Source: Christensenella sp. UBA6406
Lineage (GTDB): Bacteria > Bacillota > Clostridia > Christensenellales > UBA1242
Direction of reading: 5' to 3'
Length of the DNA: 17,182 nucleotides
Assembly (NCBI GenBank): GCA_002438625.1
Contig: DJPS01000058.1
Span: 13,392 to 30,573, forward strand
Shown piece by piece: positions 1-8,286 of the stretch (the first letter of the stretch is position 1; the number at the start of each line of letters is the position of its first letter). The notes beneath the pieces are model-generated. The model made no database searches. It worked only from the letters and a program-made list of their open reading frames with translations, and was not told the DNA's origin. The position numbers were made by a program, and so were the translations under genes.

Positions 1-1079
1 TCTTTCGGCTTTCCGCCTTTAACTCCGCCCTTGCCACCACCGCCAGAGCCTCCTTTACCACCAGACTTGCCACCACCGCCCTTAGATGGACCACCCTTGC
101 CACCTTTCTTTGCTCCGCCACCTTGCGTTGGAGCAACAACGGCATCTTGTGATGCAACATTCCCCATTGCTTTGGCATTTTCCAAAATAAGATTATGTCT
201 TTCTTCACAAATTTGGTTATGCCTTTCAACAATAGGCCTCATCTCTTGACTTATTAATATTCCAAGTTCTTTGTTCCTATTTGCCACAATATCAATAGAT
301 AAATCTAACAACTCATTAAGTTTTGCATAATAATCGTTTTTTGTTGGGTCTAAAAATAAAGAGGCTTTTGTTAAATGCTTTTTAAATTCTATAAGCACTT
401 CTTCAAATCTAGGGTCTTTCAGCATTTCTAATCTCGCATAATAAAATGCTTGCTCTTGCGTATCAACCCCTTGCAAATATGACACTTTATAATTATTTAA
501 AAACTTTAACCTTGCCATAATGCTATTTACAACTTCCGCATCATCTTTGCCAATGTCATTAGCAGGGTCAACAATATGAAAAACTTTATCTAACTTAGAA
601 TTAAATGTTTCATCCGCTTTATCTTTATAAGATGCAACTATAAAACTATTCGTGTTTTCAATGTAGCCACCAATCTTTTTAACTGGTTCTAGCAATTTAA
701 GCACAGCAATTTTATAGCCTTCTTGCTCTTTAACATCGCTAATTGTAAGCGAAAACCTAAGTTTCCCTTTTTCACCAAAACTCTCCACAGAGTTCAAAAA
801 CATTATTTGATTATAATCGCCATTTTTTGCTTTTCTAACACTAACCAAACCTTTTAAAATGTTTGTATTAAGAACATAATCGCCCTTTTCGTTATAATCA
901 CCAAGCATTAAATTTTCAACGATATCTCTGCGTTGATAAATTTTAAAGTTGCCTATTTCAACTTCATCAGTCAAATAACCTGATTCACTATCTATTTTTC
1001 TATATCTTATATCTTTCTTTTCTTCGTGAACTATTTGCTCTGCTTCTGCACCTGTTGCTAACCTATCATCAACATTCAT
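1..1079 (-). CDS. Hypothetical protein with Gly/Lys-rich C-terminal tail (3' end outside window)
   Basis: I do not recognise this protein. The frame is open from an ATG at 1079 to the left edge, 359 codons with no stop. It starts MNVDDRLATGAEAEQIVHEE. GGGGGTG lies about 6 bases upstream of the ATG as a ribosome binding site, and a good promoter precedes it. Residues 1-315 are soluble, mixed alpha/beta-looking and charged, with no signal peptide or membrane segment. A helical, Glu/Arg/Asn-rich stretch lies near residues 270-315 (LISQEMRPIVERHNQICEER). From about residue 328 the chain becomes a low-complexity tail of GGK, GGGG and KGG units. The tail uses AAG and GGC codons, so this part of the gene is much richer in G+C than the rest. 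The gene follows prfA in the same direction but probably has its own transcript. A basic, flexible tail would suit nucleic-acid or polyanion binding, which is inference only. Confidence 0.8.
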   Translation of the reverse strand, partial: MNVDDRLATGAEAEQIVHEEKKDIRYRKIDSESGYLTDEVEIGNFKIYQRRDIVENLMLGDYNEKGDYVLNTNILKGLVSVRKAKNGDYNQIMFLNSVESFGEKGKLRFSLTISDVKEQEGYKIAVLKLLEPVKKIGGYIENTNSFIVASYKDKADETFNSKLDKVFHIVDPANDIGKDDAEVVNSIMARLKFLNNYKVSYLQGVDTQEQAFYYARLEMLKDPRFEEVLIEFKKHLTKASLFLDPTKNDYYAKLNELLDLSIDIVANRNKELGILISQEMRPIVERHNQICEERHNLILENAKAMGNVASQDAVVAPTQGGGAKKGGKGGPSKGGGGKSGGKGGSGGGGKGGVKGGKPK

Positions 1080-1142
1080 AAAGCACCCCCACAAATAAAT
1101 TTTAGTAGAATAAACCCGACTTTTTTCTTTTTCCTTACTCTC

Positions 1143-1171
1143 ATTTTATCATATTTTAACTAGAAAAGCAA
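1143..1171 (-). promoter_or_regulatory. Predicted sigma-A promoter of the Gly/Lys-tail gene
   Basis: On the minus strand TTGCTT (1166-1171) and TAAAAT (1143-1148) are 17 bases apart, with TG one base before the -10 (extended -10). Transcription would start near 1136, giving a leader of about 57 bases. This argues that the gene is transcribed separately from prfA. Confidence 0.55.
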
Positions 1172-1237
1172 ATAAAATGATAAACATTTATTCATTATTA
1201 TTTTACGGCATTTTTTGCTTTGCCACGCTTCATCTTT

Positions 1238-2323
1238 TTAATTATTAAATTCGCTATGCTCCAACTTCTCTCTTTGGTCTGCAATTTGTAATTCATCTAT
1301 CATTCCTTGAATGTCGCCATCCATAAAATATGCAAGTGAATGAATAGTTACATTAATTCTATGGTCAGTTATACGACTTTGTGGATAATTATATGTCCTT
1401 ATCTTCTCGCTTCTGTCGCCCGTTCCAACTTGCAACTTTCTATTTTCCGCATATTCTCTGTTCTTTTGCCCTTGATAGAAATCGTAAAGTTTAGACCTCA
1501 TAACGCTCCACGCCCTATCCCTGTTCTTAAATTGAGAACGTTCATCTTGGCACGCAACAACAATGCCCGTAGGCAAGTGCGTGATTCTTATAGCACTGTC
1601 TGTTTTATTAATGTGTTGTCCGCCTGCACCACTGCTCCTATATGTGTCTATTCTAAAATCTTTTTCGTTCATTTCAAATTCAACTTCTTCAAGTTCAGGC
1701 AAAACTGCAACCGTTGCAGTTGATGTATGCACCCTACCTTGTGATTCAGTTTCAGGCACTCTTTGAACCCTATGAACACCACTTTCAAACTTTAAGTTTT
1801 TAAATGCATTCTTTCCGCTTATTGTCATTGTAACTTCTTTTATTCCACCCGCTTCGTTTTCGCTTAGGTTATCAACTTCAACTTTCCAACGCATTCTTTC
1901 GGCATATCTTGTGTACATTTTCATTAAATCTTTTGCAAAAATGCCCGCCTCATCTCCACCTGCACCCGCACGAATTTCCATAATGACATTATTTTCATCA
2001 TTTTCATCTTTTGGTAAAAGAAGAATTTTTGCTCTTTCGCAAATTTCTGCATATTTTTCTTTATTTGAATAAAATTCTTCCTCTAAAAGGCTTTTCATTT
2101 CGCTATCTGTTTCAACTTCTATTGCCTGCCTTGCACTTTCCATATCGCTATACACTTTAAACATTTCGTCATAACAAGCCTTTATGTCCTCTAACCTGCT
2201 TCTCTCTTTTACAAGTGATTGCCATTGTTTGTTGTCCGCTATAATTTCTGGGTCTACAATTAAATTTGTCAACTCATTATATCTATCATTTAAAGGCTTT
2301 AATTTTTCTATCATTTCAACCAT
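1238..2323 (-). CDS. prfA: Peptide chain release factor 1 (RF1)
   Basis: RF1 recognises UAA and UAG stop codons in the ribosomal A site and triggers hydrolysis of peptidyl-tRNA. The 361-residue product is the usual length. The catalytic GGQ motif is at 234-236 in SGAGGQHINKTDSAIR, and Gln236 is the residue that PrmC methylates. The stop-codon-reading PxT tripeptide is PET at 190-192 in the conserved stretch HRVQRVPETESQGRVHTS, which separates RF1 from RF2 (SPF). The conserved GAGGDEAGIFA segment is at 120-130. AAGGAGA stands 8 bases before the ATG at 2323, and a second in-frame ATG at codon 4 is too far from it. The gene lies 72 bases downstream of prmC in the same direction, the common Firmicute arrangement of the methyltransferase with its substrate. 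Confidence 0.97.
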   Translation of the reverse strand: MVEMIEKLKPLNDRYNELTNLIVDPEIIADNKQWQSLVKERSRLEDIKACYDEMFKVYSDMESARQAIEVETDSEMKSLLEEEFYSNKEKYAEICERAKILLLPKDENDENNVIMEIRAGAGGDEAGIFAKDLMKMYTRYAERMRWKVEVDNLSENEAGGIKEVTMTISGKNAFKNLKFESGVHRVQRVPETESQGRVHTSTATVAVLPELEEVEFEMNEKDFRIDTYRSSGAGGQHINKTDSAIRITHLPTGIVVACQDERSQFKNRDRAWSVMRSKLYDFYQGQKNREYAENRKLQVGTGDRSEKIRTYNYPQSRITDHRINVTIHSLAYFMDGDIQGMIDELQIADQREKLEHSEFNN

Positions 2324-2395
2324 TAGTCTTATCTCCTTATCTATTTTCAGTTTTCTCTAACTAAGCAAATTCTAAAATTCAAATTAAATAATTTA

Positions 2396-3241
2396 TTAAT
2401 TTCTTATTAAATCTTTACATACGACAACCCTATCGTTGCCACCATTGTCCTTATATATTTTAACATTTAAAAATTTTTTGTCAAATATTTTTTTAACTTC
2501 TTCCGCTTGGTCATAACCAAATTCACACAAAAGCACTCCATTTTCATTTAAATGATTATAAACATTTTTTGCTATTTCCCTATAAAATCGCAAACCATCC
2601 GCATCGCCATCTAGAGCAATTATAGGGTCAAACTCTTTCACCTGTTTTTCTAAAAGAGCAACATCGCTTGTCTTTATATAAGGAGGATTGCTTATAATTA
2701 TATCAAACTTTCCACTTATTTTTTCAAACATATTGCTTTGTTCTATTTTTGCAACAATTTCCATATTTTTAGCGTTTATTTTTGCCACATTTAATGCTTT
2801 TTCACTTATATCAACAAGGCATAAATCTATTGTTTCATTTAATGCCTTTAAAGTTAAACCCAAACAACCCGAACCACAACATAAATCTAAAACTTTTATT
2901 TCGCAATTATTCTTATTGCGCATCTTTTCTTTTATAACTTTATCCGCTAAATAGACAAGCACTTCACTATCTTGGCGTGGAGTTAAAACATTTTCATCCA
3001 CATAAAAGTTTCGCCCATAAAAATTTGCCCTATGCAATATTTTTGCTATTGGCTCGCCCTTATTTAACCTTTCAACCACTTCTTGCACTTTTTCAAACTT
3101 TACATCACAAATGTCATTTATTAAAAAAAGTTGACTTTTATTTATATCTAAAATTTCACACAAACAACTTTCCGCTTCCGCCTTATCTTCACAAAAAATG
3201 CAACACTCTAAAATAAATGAAACAATTTCATTTTTCTTCAT
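2396..3241 (-). CDS. prmC: Release factor glutamine methyltransferase
   Basis: PrmC transfers a methyl group from S-adenosylmethionine to the glutamine of the GGQ motif in RF1 and RF2, which raises termination efficiency. The 281-residue product has a helical N-terminal domain (1-85), a Rossmann methyltransferase fold with the SAM-binding motif VLDLCCGSGCLGL at 117-129, and the diagnostic NPPY at 185-188 that holds the substrate amide. I place the start at the ATG at 3241, preceded by AAGGGG about 14 bases upstream. The longer frame begins with a TTG at 3283 that lies in the T-tract of the rpmE terminator and has no ribosome binding site. The neighbour prfA encodes the substrate. No convincing promoter is visible between rpmE and prmC, so expression may depend on partial read-through from rpmE. 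Confidence 0.95.
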   Translation of the reverse strand: MKKNEIVSFILECCIFCEDKAEAESCLCEILDINKSQLFLINDICDVKFEKVQEVVERLNKGEPIAKILHRANFYGRNFYVDENVLTPRQDSEVLVYLADKVIKEKMRNKNNCEIKVLDLCCGSGCLGLTLKALNETIDLCLVDISEKALNVAKINAKNMEIVAKIEQSNMFEKISGKFDIIISNPPYIKTSDVALLEKQVKEFDPIIALDGDADGLRFYREIAKNVYNHLNENGVLLCEFGYDQAEEVKKIFDKKFLNVKIYKDNGGNDRVVVCKDLIRN

Positions 3242-3281
3242 ATTTAAACAATTAACCCCTTTTTTCAAAAAGCACAAATAC

Positions 3282-3307
3282 AAAAAAATGGTGTAACTGC
3301 ACCATTT
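3282..3307 (-). terminator. Intrinsic terminator after rpmE
   Basis: On the minus strand an 8-bp perfect stem AAATGGTG/CACCATTT (3300-3307 with 3286-3293, loop of 6) runs straight into a T-tract (A-run 3282-3288 on the plus strand). It ends the rpmE message 12 bases past the rpmE stop. Read-through would feed prmC and prfA. Confidence 0.8.
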
Positions 3308-3318
3308 CTTTAATTTAA

Positions 3319-3525
3319 CTAATTAATGCCGTGACGTTTCTTAAATTGTTCTGCCCTACCTGTTGCATCTACCATTACCTTTTTACCAGTAAAGAAAGGA
3401 TGACACTTGTTGCAGATATCAAGTTTAATTACATCGCCAGGCTTAGTGCTTGTACCTTTAAAGGTATTGCCACATGCACAAACAAATTGTACATCGTGCA
3501 AATCTGGATGTATTCCCTCTTTCAT
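3319..3525 (-). CDS. rpmE: 50S ribosomal protein L31, zinc-binding form
   Basis: L31 sits at the central protuberance of the large ribosomal subunit and helps form an intersubunit bridge. The 68-residue protein has the usual family length and starts MKEGIHPDLHDVQFVCACGN. Four cysteines (C16, C18, C38, C41 in CAC and CNKC) form the zinc ribbon of the C+ type, as opposed to the zinc-free YtiA/RpmE2 type. GAGGTGA lies 8 bases before the ATG at 3525. A near-consensus promoter stands upstream and an intrinsic terminator directly downstream, so this short gene can make its own abundant message. Confidence 0.97.
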   Translation of the reverse strand: MKEGIHPDLHDVQFVCACGNTFKGTSTKPGDVIKLDICNKCHPFFTGKKVMVDATGRAEQFKKRHGIN

Positions 3526-3563
3526 TTTATTTTCACCTCATAAAAAAATTTTTTAACTAATTA

Positions 3564-3592
3564 AGTATAGCAAAATAAAATTAAATAGTCAA
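3564..3592 (-). promoter_or_regulatory. Strong sigma-A promoter of rpmE
   Basis: On the minus strand TTGACT (3587-3592), a 17-base spacer and TATACT (3564-3569) form one of the best promoters in the window. Transcription should start near 3557, about 31 bases before the rpmE start codon. It may also drive prmC and prfA by read-through. Confidence 0.8.
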
Positions 3593-3665
3593 GAGTTTTT
3601 CACTCTTTTATAAAACTCTTTTCACTTTTTCAATAAAAGCAATTCATTAAATTGATTTTAATAAA

Positions 3666-3702
3666 CAAAAAAAGCAATAGACAATAATTATCTTATTGCT
3701 TT
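3666..3702 (-). terminator. Intrinsic terminator after the ABC transporter gene
   Basis: On the minus strand a 9-bp stem AAAGCAATA/TATTGCTTT (3694-3702 with 3671-3679, loop of 14) is followed by a run of T residues (A-run 3667-3673 on the plus strand). It lies about 50 bases past the stop of the ABC transporter gene and isolates it from rpmE. Confidence 0.8.
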
Positions 3703-3749
3703 CCATTTAAATTTTAAATTATTTTATAATCCTACAAAAAACTTTAAAA

Positions 3750-6311
3750 TTATTCACTTCTAAGTGCTATAACTGGGTCTTTTTTAGATGCAATTCTTGC
3801 AGGGATTAAGCCTGAAATTAGTGTTAAGCCCATACTGATTAAAATTAAGACAACCGCACTTATTGCAGGCAATGCACACATATTTGGAATGTCCACAAGT
3901 GCATATAGAATTATATTTATAGGGATTGAAAGCATAAGCGTAACAATCACGCCAATTAATCCAGCACAAAAACCAATGATTAATGTTTCTGCATTGAACA
4001 CCCTTGAAATATCTTTCTTTCTTGCACCAATACTTCTTAAAATTCCTATTTCTTTAATTCGCTCTAAAACTGACACATAAGTTATAATGCCAATCATTAA
4101 AGAAGAAACGACAAGAGAGACAGAAGTAAATGCAATAAGCACATAACTGATTGCACTGATTACAGTGTTGATTGTGCTAACCATAATCTCCATTAAATCT
4201 GTGTAATAAACCTTATCTTCTTCATTTTCCTTTGTTGCATTATAATTATCCAAATGCTCTTTTATTTGTTCCTTTGCCTTAAAATCAACAGGATAAATGT
4301 TTATTTGAGATGGGGTTTTATCCGCACCCAAAACACGCAACGCTTTTTGATACGCTTGCTCTTTTTCATCATCACTTCCAGTGAATGCTTCACCCGTTTT
4401 TGCATTTATTTCTTTATGAGCCTTTTGCCAAGCAACCAAATTGCTTTGATTTTCCAAATTAAGCATATAATTTGAAAGACTAGGAAGATATGCTACCGCA
4501 CCAGAAATTGAGCCCATAGATGAATTGTCGTTTAGTCTTAAAATGCCCACAATTTTTAGTGTTATGCCACTATCGTAAAGGTCTTTTGTTACTTTATTCT
4601 TAGTTACATTATCTCCACTAATTGAATAAAGTTTATCATTTGAAAGTACTTTAAATTCTTGCCCAACAAAATCAGCGTAACTATAACTGTCCTCAGCATA
4701 TGGCAAACCCAAAGCACTTAGCATTATATCACTAATTTGATTGTTAGCATTTAAGATAAGCACAATTTGATGTTCTTTATCCATACTTTCACTTGTTGGG
4801 TCTTGTGGATATGCACCATAAACTAAATCGTATTGACTTTGAATAAAATCTTTATTGCTTACAAGTTCGCTCCAAACTGAGCCCATACCACTATAAGAGC
4901 CACTCATAGCATTTACATCTTGATAAATTGGCAATTCATTGTATGTAGTTTTCTTATAAATATTCAACTTTAAGTCGGTTAAATATTGAATATCATAATA
5001 CAAATCACTATCAATAGTTTTTACAACATTTTCTATATATTCTTCCGTTATGTTGTTGTTTCTTTGCAAAGATTTCAATTTCTCCATAACTTTATTTACA
5101 TATATCTTATCCAATTTGCCATTCTTATCGCTATTCGCTTTACCAAACGCATCTGCTAGCGAATTATAATCTGTTGCTGTCCTTTCAATGGTAAGTGGAT
5201 AATTTGAAAGTGTGTCCATTTGCATTTTATTTACATATGCTTGAAAACCATTTGAAAGTGCCAAAATTAATGCAACACCTATGATACCGATTGAACCAGC
5301 AATAGATGTTAAAATTGTTCTTGTCTTTTTCGTTCTTAAATTTTGCAAACTTAGTTTTAAAGCGGTAAAGAAGGACATTGATGTCTTTTCAGTCTTTTGC
5401 CCTTTCTTCTTTGCCTTTGGTTTAACAATTTCTTCACCTTTATTTGCTTTTACATTATTTTCATTTACATTTTCTTCATTCGCATTTACGCTTTCATTCT
5501 CCGCAACATTAGCATTTGCAGTTTCATTTAAAGTTGATTTATTAATAATTTTATTTTCATTCGCTAAATTACTATCACTGCAACTTGCAACAACTGATTG
5601 TAACGCATTAATCTCTGCAATTTCATCTTCTTCACTGAATGGCATTGAATCACTTTTAACTTCGCCATCTAACACACGCACAATTCTTGTTGAATATTGC
5701 TCCGCAAGTTCAGGGTTATGAGTTACCATTATAATTAATTTATCTTTTGATAACTCTTTTAAAATTTCCATAATTTGGATGCTCGTTTCCGTATCTAACG
5801 CACCCGTAGGCTCATCCGCTAAAATAATTTTAGGATGATTAACAATGGCACGAGCAATGGCAACCCTTTGCATTTGTCCGCCACTTAATTGACTAGGTCT
5901 TTTATGTAAATGGTCGCCAAGCCCAACCCTTTTCAATGCATCAATCGCTTTTTGTTTTCTCTCTTCTCTATTTAAACCCGCCAATGCTAAAGCCATTTCA
6001 ACATTATCTAAAATATTTAAATGCATTATAAGATTATAGTTTTGAAAAACAAAACCAATGGTGTGATTACGATAACTGTCCCAATCTTTATCTGTATAAT
6101 CTTTTGTTGATTTGCCTACAATGATTAAGTCTCCACTTGTGTATCTATCTAACCCTCCAATTATGTTTAAAAGCGTTGTTTTTCCGCAACCACTTTGCCC
6201 AAGAATTGAAACAAATTCGCTTTGTCTAAAATTTAAATTTATTCCTTTTAGCGCAGGGACATTCACTCCGCCACTTTCGTAAGTCTTTCTAATGTCTTTA
6301 AGTCTTAACAT
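3750..6311 (-). CDS. MacB-like ABC transporter, ATPase fused to FtsX-type permease
   Basis: This is a single-chain ATP-binding and permease protein of the MacB/LolCDE superfamily, 853 residues. The N-terminal ATPase has Walker A GQSGCGKT (38-45), the Q-loop Gln90, the signature LSGGQ (142-146), Walker B IILADE (162-167), and the switch His198 in MVTHNP. A linker of about 80 residues rich in Asn, Glu and Lys (about 245-305) leads to a first membrane helix (about 332-354). A large domain outside the membrane follows (about 355-700), then three membrane helices (about 720-745, 776-803, 813-835). The FtsX hallmark VLERIKEIGILRSIGA lies between helices two and three. Such proteins couple ATP use to movement of substrates or lipoproteins at the membrane, or act in peptide-antibiotic resistance. 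The substrate cannot be read from sequence, and no MacA-like partner or two-component system is adjacent. AGGAGA lies 9 bases before the ATG at 6311. Confidence 0.93.
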   Translation of the reverse strand: MLRLKDIRKTYESGGVNVPALKGINLNFRQSEFVSILGQSGCGKTTLLNIIGGLDRYTSGDLIIVGKSTKDYTDKDWDSYRNHTIGFVFQNYNLIMHLNILDNVEMALALAGLNREERKQKAIDALKRVGLGDHLHKRPSQLSGGQMQRVAIARAIVNHPKIILADEPTGALDTETSIQIMEILKELSKDKLIIMVTHNPELAEQYSTRIVRVLDGEVKSDSMPFSEEDEIAEINALQSVVASCSDSNLANENKIINKSTLNETANANVAENESVNANEENVNENNVKANKGEEIVKPKAKKKGQKTEKTSMSFFTALKLSLQNLRTKKTRTILTSIAGSIGIIGVALILALSNGFQAYVNKMQMDTLSNYPLTIERTATDYNSLADAFGKANSDKNGKLDKIYVNKVMEKLKSLQRNNNITEEYIENVVKTIDSDLYYDIQYLTDLKLNIYKKTTYNELPIYQDVNAMSGSYSGMGSVWSELVSNKDFIQSQYDLVYGAYPQDPTSESMDKEHQIVLILNANNQISDIMLSALGLPYAEDSYSYADFVGQEFKVLSNDKLYSISGDNVTKNKVTKDLYDSGITLKIVGILRLNDNSSMGSISGAVAYLPSLSNYMLNLENQSNLVAWQKAHKEINAKTGEAFTGSDDEKEQAYQKALRVLGADKTPSQINIYPVDFKAKEQIKEHLDNYNATKENEEDKVYYTDLMEIMVSTINTVISAISYVLIAFTSVSLVVSSLMIGIITYVSVLERIKEIGILRSIGARKKDISRVFNAETLIIGFCAGLIGVIVTLMLSIPINIILYALVDIPNMCALPAISAVVLILISMGLTLISGLIPARIASKKDPVIALRSE

Positions 6312-6725
6312 TTATATATTTTCTCCTTAAAACTTTACTTCTTTATTTCTTTTCCAATTTACTTTACAACTTAAATTGCATACTTTTTCGCTACTTTTAG
6401 CGGTTAAAATGCATATAAATTTGATTTTTATTAATTTAATTATTTTGCTTTTATAAGCAACTTAAAAACTCATAACATATTTACGATTATAACACAATTA
6501 AATTACAAATTGAAGTTGCAAATATTTACACATATTATTTTATTACAAACAACTTAAAATGTCAAATACAAATTGCAATTTACTTTTGCATTGTTTTAGC
6601 CTTATAATTTAAAAAAGTAACAACATAACTTGCCACATTATTTTATCAAGATTAATTTTCTATATTTAGTTTATTTATAATTGCGAGTTAATTACTTTAA
6701 GATATATATTTATTTTCCATATAAT
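6312..6725. other. AT-rich non-coding stretch between ABC and LysR genes
   Basis: I see no credible gene here. The right half (6500-6725) is very AT-rich, with a 12-bp palindrome at 6570-6581 (AAATTGCAATTT) and no clear terminator for the LysR gene. The left half is the probable leader of the ABC transporter message. It contains a 6-bp stem at 6445-6460 (TTGCTT/AAGCAA) and a hairpin at 6389-6402 (CGCTA/TAGCG) flanked by matching TGCAT/ATGCA arms. Neither hairpin has a T-tract, so they are not intrinsic terminators. Confidence 0.5.
6486..6491 (-). promoter_or_regulatory. Candidate extended -10 promoter for the ABC transporter gene
   Basis: On the minus strand a perfect TATAAT is preceded by TG one base upstream (TGTTATAAT). 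The -35 region is weak (TTCAAT at 17 bases). A start near 6479 would give a leader of about 168 bases containing the two hairpins of this stretch. Confidence 0.4.
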
Positions 6726-7622
6726 TTAACTGGCAGATTTTAACTTATTAAGCAAATCGGTTAATATTTTAGATTGATAATGCTTGTTATAATAAACATC
6801 AAAATCAACTTCTTTAAGCGGAATATCTATATTTATTTTAAACAATCTTTGATTATCACAAACTTCATTTGCAATATATTCGGGAATAAAGGCAATGCCA
6901 ACATTGTCCCTAACGAACTCTAAAATTGTGCCAAAACGCCCCGCTTCTATTCGCACATTTAAGTTTAAGCCAAACTCTTCACACAGCCTTTTAAAATAAC
7001 TGCCCGTGTTGGATGGTTTTCCACTCGGAGCAACAAAAGGCAAATTATTTAATATTGCAACATCATAAATTCCATTGCTAAACTTTTTAAATGCTGACCC
7101 ACCAACAAAACAATATGAAGTACTTTTAACTTTAAAATTTGCAATGTTTTTGTACTGCAAAATATTTTCGTAAGATATAAAGCAATCTATTTCGCCTTTT
7201 TCCAACTTCTCCATAAGTTCGTTCACTTTCATATCGTACAATTCAATTTTTAGTGTTGAATTCTTGCTAAGCAACTCCTTGCAAGGTTCGTTTATAAGCC
7301 ACTTAGCAATGTTTGCACCACACCCAATTCTAAGCACAGCATTTTCTTTTCCGCTTAGTTTTTGCACATTTCCAACCGCTTTATTTATAAGATTTAAACT
7401 TTCGCATATATCGCCATAAATCAGTTTGCCATAATCTGTTAATTGAACACCCTTACTTTGCCTTATGAAAAGTTTGCAATTAAGCGATTCTTCCAATCTA
7501 TTCAACGCTTGCGTTACCGCTGGTTGTGTAATAAACAAATTTTCACTTGCTTTTGTTATATTCCCCACATTTGCAACTTCTACAAAAATTTGAAATAAAT
7601 TATAATCTATATTTTTAAGCAT
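6726..7622 (-). CDS. LysR-family transcriptional regulator
   Basis: This is a typical LysR-type regulator of 298 residues: an N-terminal winged helix-turn-helix (about 3-62) followed by a two-lobed effector-binding domain (about 88-296). The DNA-binding part reads LFQIFVEVANVGNITKASEN then LFITQPAVTQALNRLEESLN, the family pattern for the recognition helix and linker. I choose the ATG at 7622, with AAGGGGTG just upstream. A GTG two codons earlier (7628) would overlap that ribosome binding site. The gene diverges from coaD with a 131-base shared promoter region. LysR proteins often control the divergent neighbour and themselves, but a link to coenzyme A synthesis is not established. The effector and targets are unknown. 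Confidence 0.93.
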   Translation of the reverse strand: MLKNIDYNLFQIFVEVANVGNITKASENLFITQPAVTQALNRLEESLNCKLFIRQSKGVQLTDYGKLIYGDICESLNLINKAVGNVQKLSGKENAVLRIGCGANIAKWLINEPCKELLSKNSTLKIELYDMKVNELMEKLEKGEIDCFISYENILQYKNIANFKVKSTSYCFVGGSAFKKFSNGIYDVAILNNLPFVAPSGKPSNTGSYFKRLCEEFGLNLNVRIEAGRFGTILEFVRDNVGIAFIPEYIANEVCDNQRLFKINIDIPLKEVDFDVYYNKHYQSKILTDLLNKLKSAS

Positions 7623-7644
7623 AACCACCCCTTATGGATTTTAT

Positions 7645-7660
7645 AAAATAAATTTATTTT
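7645..7660. promoter_or_regulatory. 16-bp perfect palindrome downstream of the LysR promoter
   Basis: The sequence AAAATAAATTTATTTT is a perfect palindrome just past the predicted start of the LysR transcript. It is a candidate autoregulatory operator. Its pure A/T composition makes chance occurrence in this genome quite possible. Confidence 0.3.
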
Positions 7661-7671
7661 ACTTATATCAT

Positions 7672-7700
7672 ATTTTAGCATATAATATAAAAGTAATCAA
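7672..7700 (-). promoter_or_regulatory. Predicted promoter of the LysR gene
   Basis: On the minus strand TTGATT (7695-7700), a 17-base spacer and TAAAAT (7672-7677). Transcription would start near 7665, about 43 bases before the start codon. Confidence 0.55.
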
Positions 7701-7706
7701 TAAAAT

Positions 7707-7734
7707 TTGAATAAAAATTAAATTATTTTATAAT
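7707..7734 (+). promoter_or_regulatory. Predicted promoter of coaD-coaE
   Basis: TTGAAT (7707-7712), a 16-base spacer and a perfect TATAAT (7729-7734) precede coaD. The start would be near 7741, giving a very short leader that still contains the ribosome binding site GAAGGAA. Confidence 0.6.
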
Positions 7735-7753
7735 TAAAATTGAAGGAAACAAA

Positions 7754-8230
7754 ATGAAAATAGGATTGTTTGCGGGTTCATTTGACCCATTTACAAATGG
7801 GCATTACGAGATAGCAAAAAAGGCATTAAAGATATGTGATAAACTTTTAATTTGCATAGGCGACAATGAAAGCAAAAAACGAACATTTGATAAAAACAAA
7901 ATGATAATAGCAATAGAGCAAACATTTGCAAAAGAAGTTGAAAGCAAAAAAATAGAAGTTTATGAATATAGTGGCCTAACGGGGGATTTTGCCATAAAAG
8001 CAAATGCCAACTTCTTAATTCGTGGCATAAGAGATGTGAAAGATTATATAAATGAAGAAGAGATTGCTTCATTTAGCCTAAAAGCATTTAATTTGGAAAC
8101 AATTTATTTGCGTGCAGAACCAAATGCACAACATATAAGTTCAAGTATTATAAGGGAGATGTTAAAAAACAATTTAGATGTAACTTCATATCTTCCCGCA
8201 CCAGTTTTAAATGCAATAAAATTAATTTAA
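7754..8230 (+). CDS. coaD: Phosphopantetheine adenylyltransferase (PPAT)
   Basis: CoaD joins 4'-phosphopantetheine and ATP to give dephospho-coenzyme A and pyrophosphate, the fourth step of coenzyme A synthesis from pantothenate. The 158-residue protein has the nucleotidyltransferase signature GSFDPFTNGH (8-17, with the T/HxGH motif at 14-17), the conserved IRGIRD (89-94), and ISSSIIRE (128-135) near the C-terminus, matching the ISSSLVRE-type motif of the family. Length is normal. The segment after RGIR (DVKDYINEEEIASFS) departs from the usual FEYE-type sequence, so this is a somewhat diverged member. AAGGAA lies 7 bases before the ATG. coaE follows 56 bases downstream, so the two last enzymes of the pathway are co-transcribed. 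Confidence 0.96.
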   Translation: MKIGLFAGSFDPFTNGHYEIAKKALKICDKLLICIGDNESKKRTFDKNKMIIAIEQTFAKEVESKKIEVYEYSGLTGDFAIKANANFLIRGIRDVKDYINEEEIASFSLKAFNLETIYLRAEPNAQHISSSIIREMLKNNLDVTSYLPAPVLNAIKLI

Positions 8231-8286
8231 TGCAAATAGGAAAAAATTAAAAAGCAATAAACAAAAAAACAAGGAATAGAAAAGAA

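Noticed and set aside
31..249. Proline-rich plus-strand frame at the left edge.
   Set aside because: It is the complement of the Gly/Lys tail of the minus-strand gene, with no start signal.
1175..1200. AT-rich hairpin after prfA as a terminator.
   Set aside because: The stem is imperfect, with a bulge and a very small loop, and is followed by an interrupted T-tract; not convincing enough to list.
5281..5721. 146-codon plus-strand frame within the ABC transporter gene.
   Set aside because: It is antisense to the Asn-rich linker and the first membrane helix, with no ribosome binding site and no recognisable family features.
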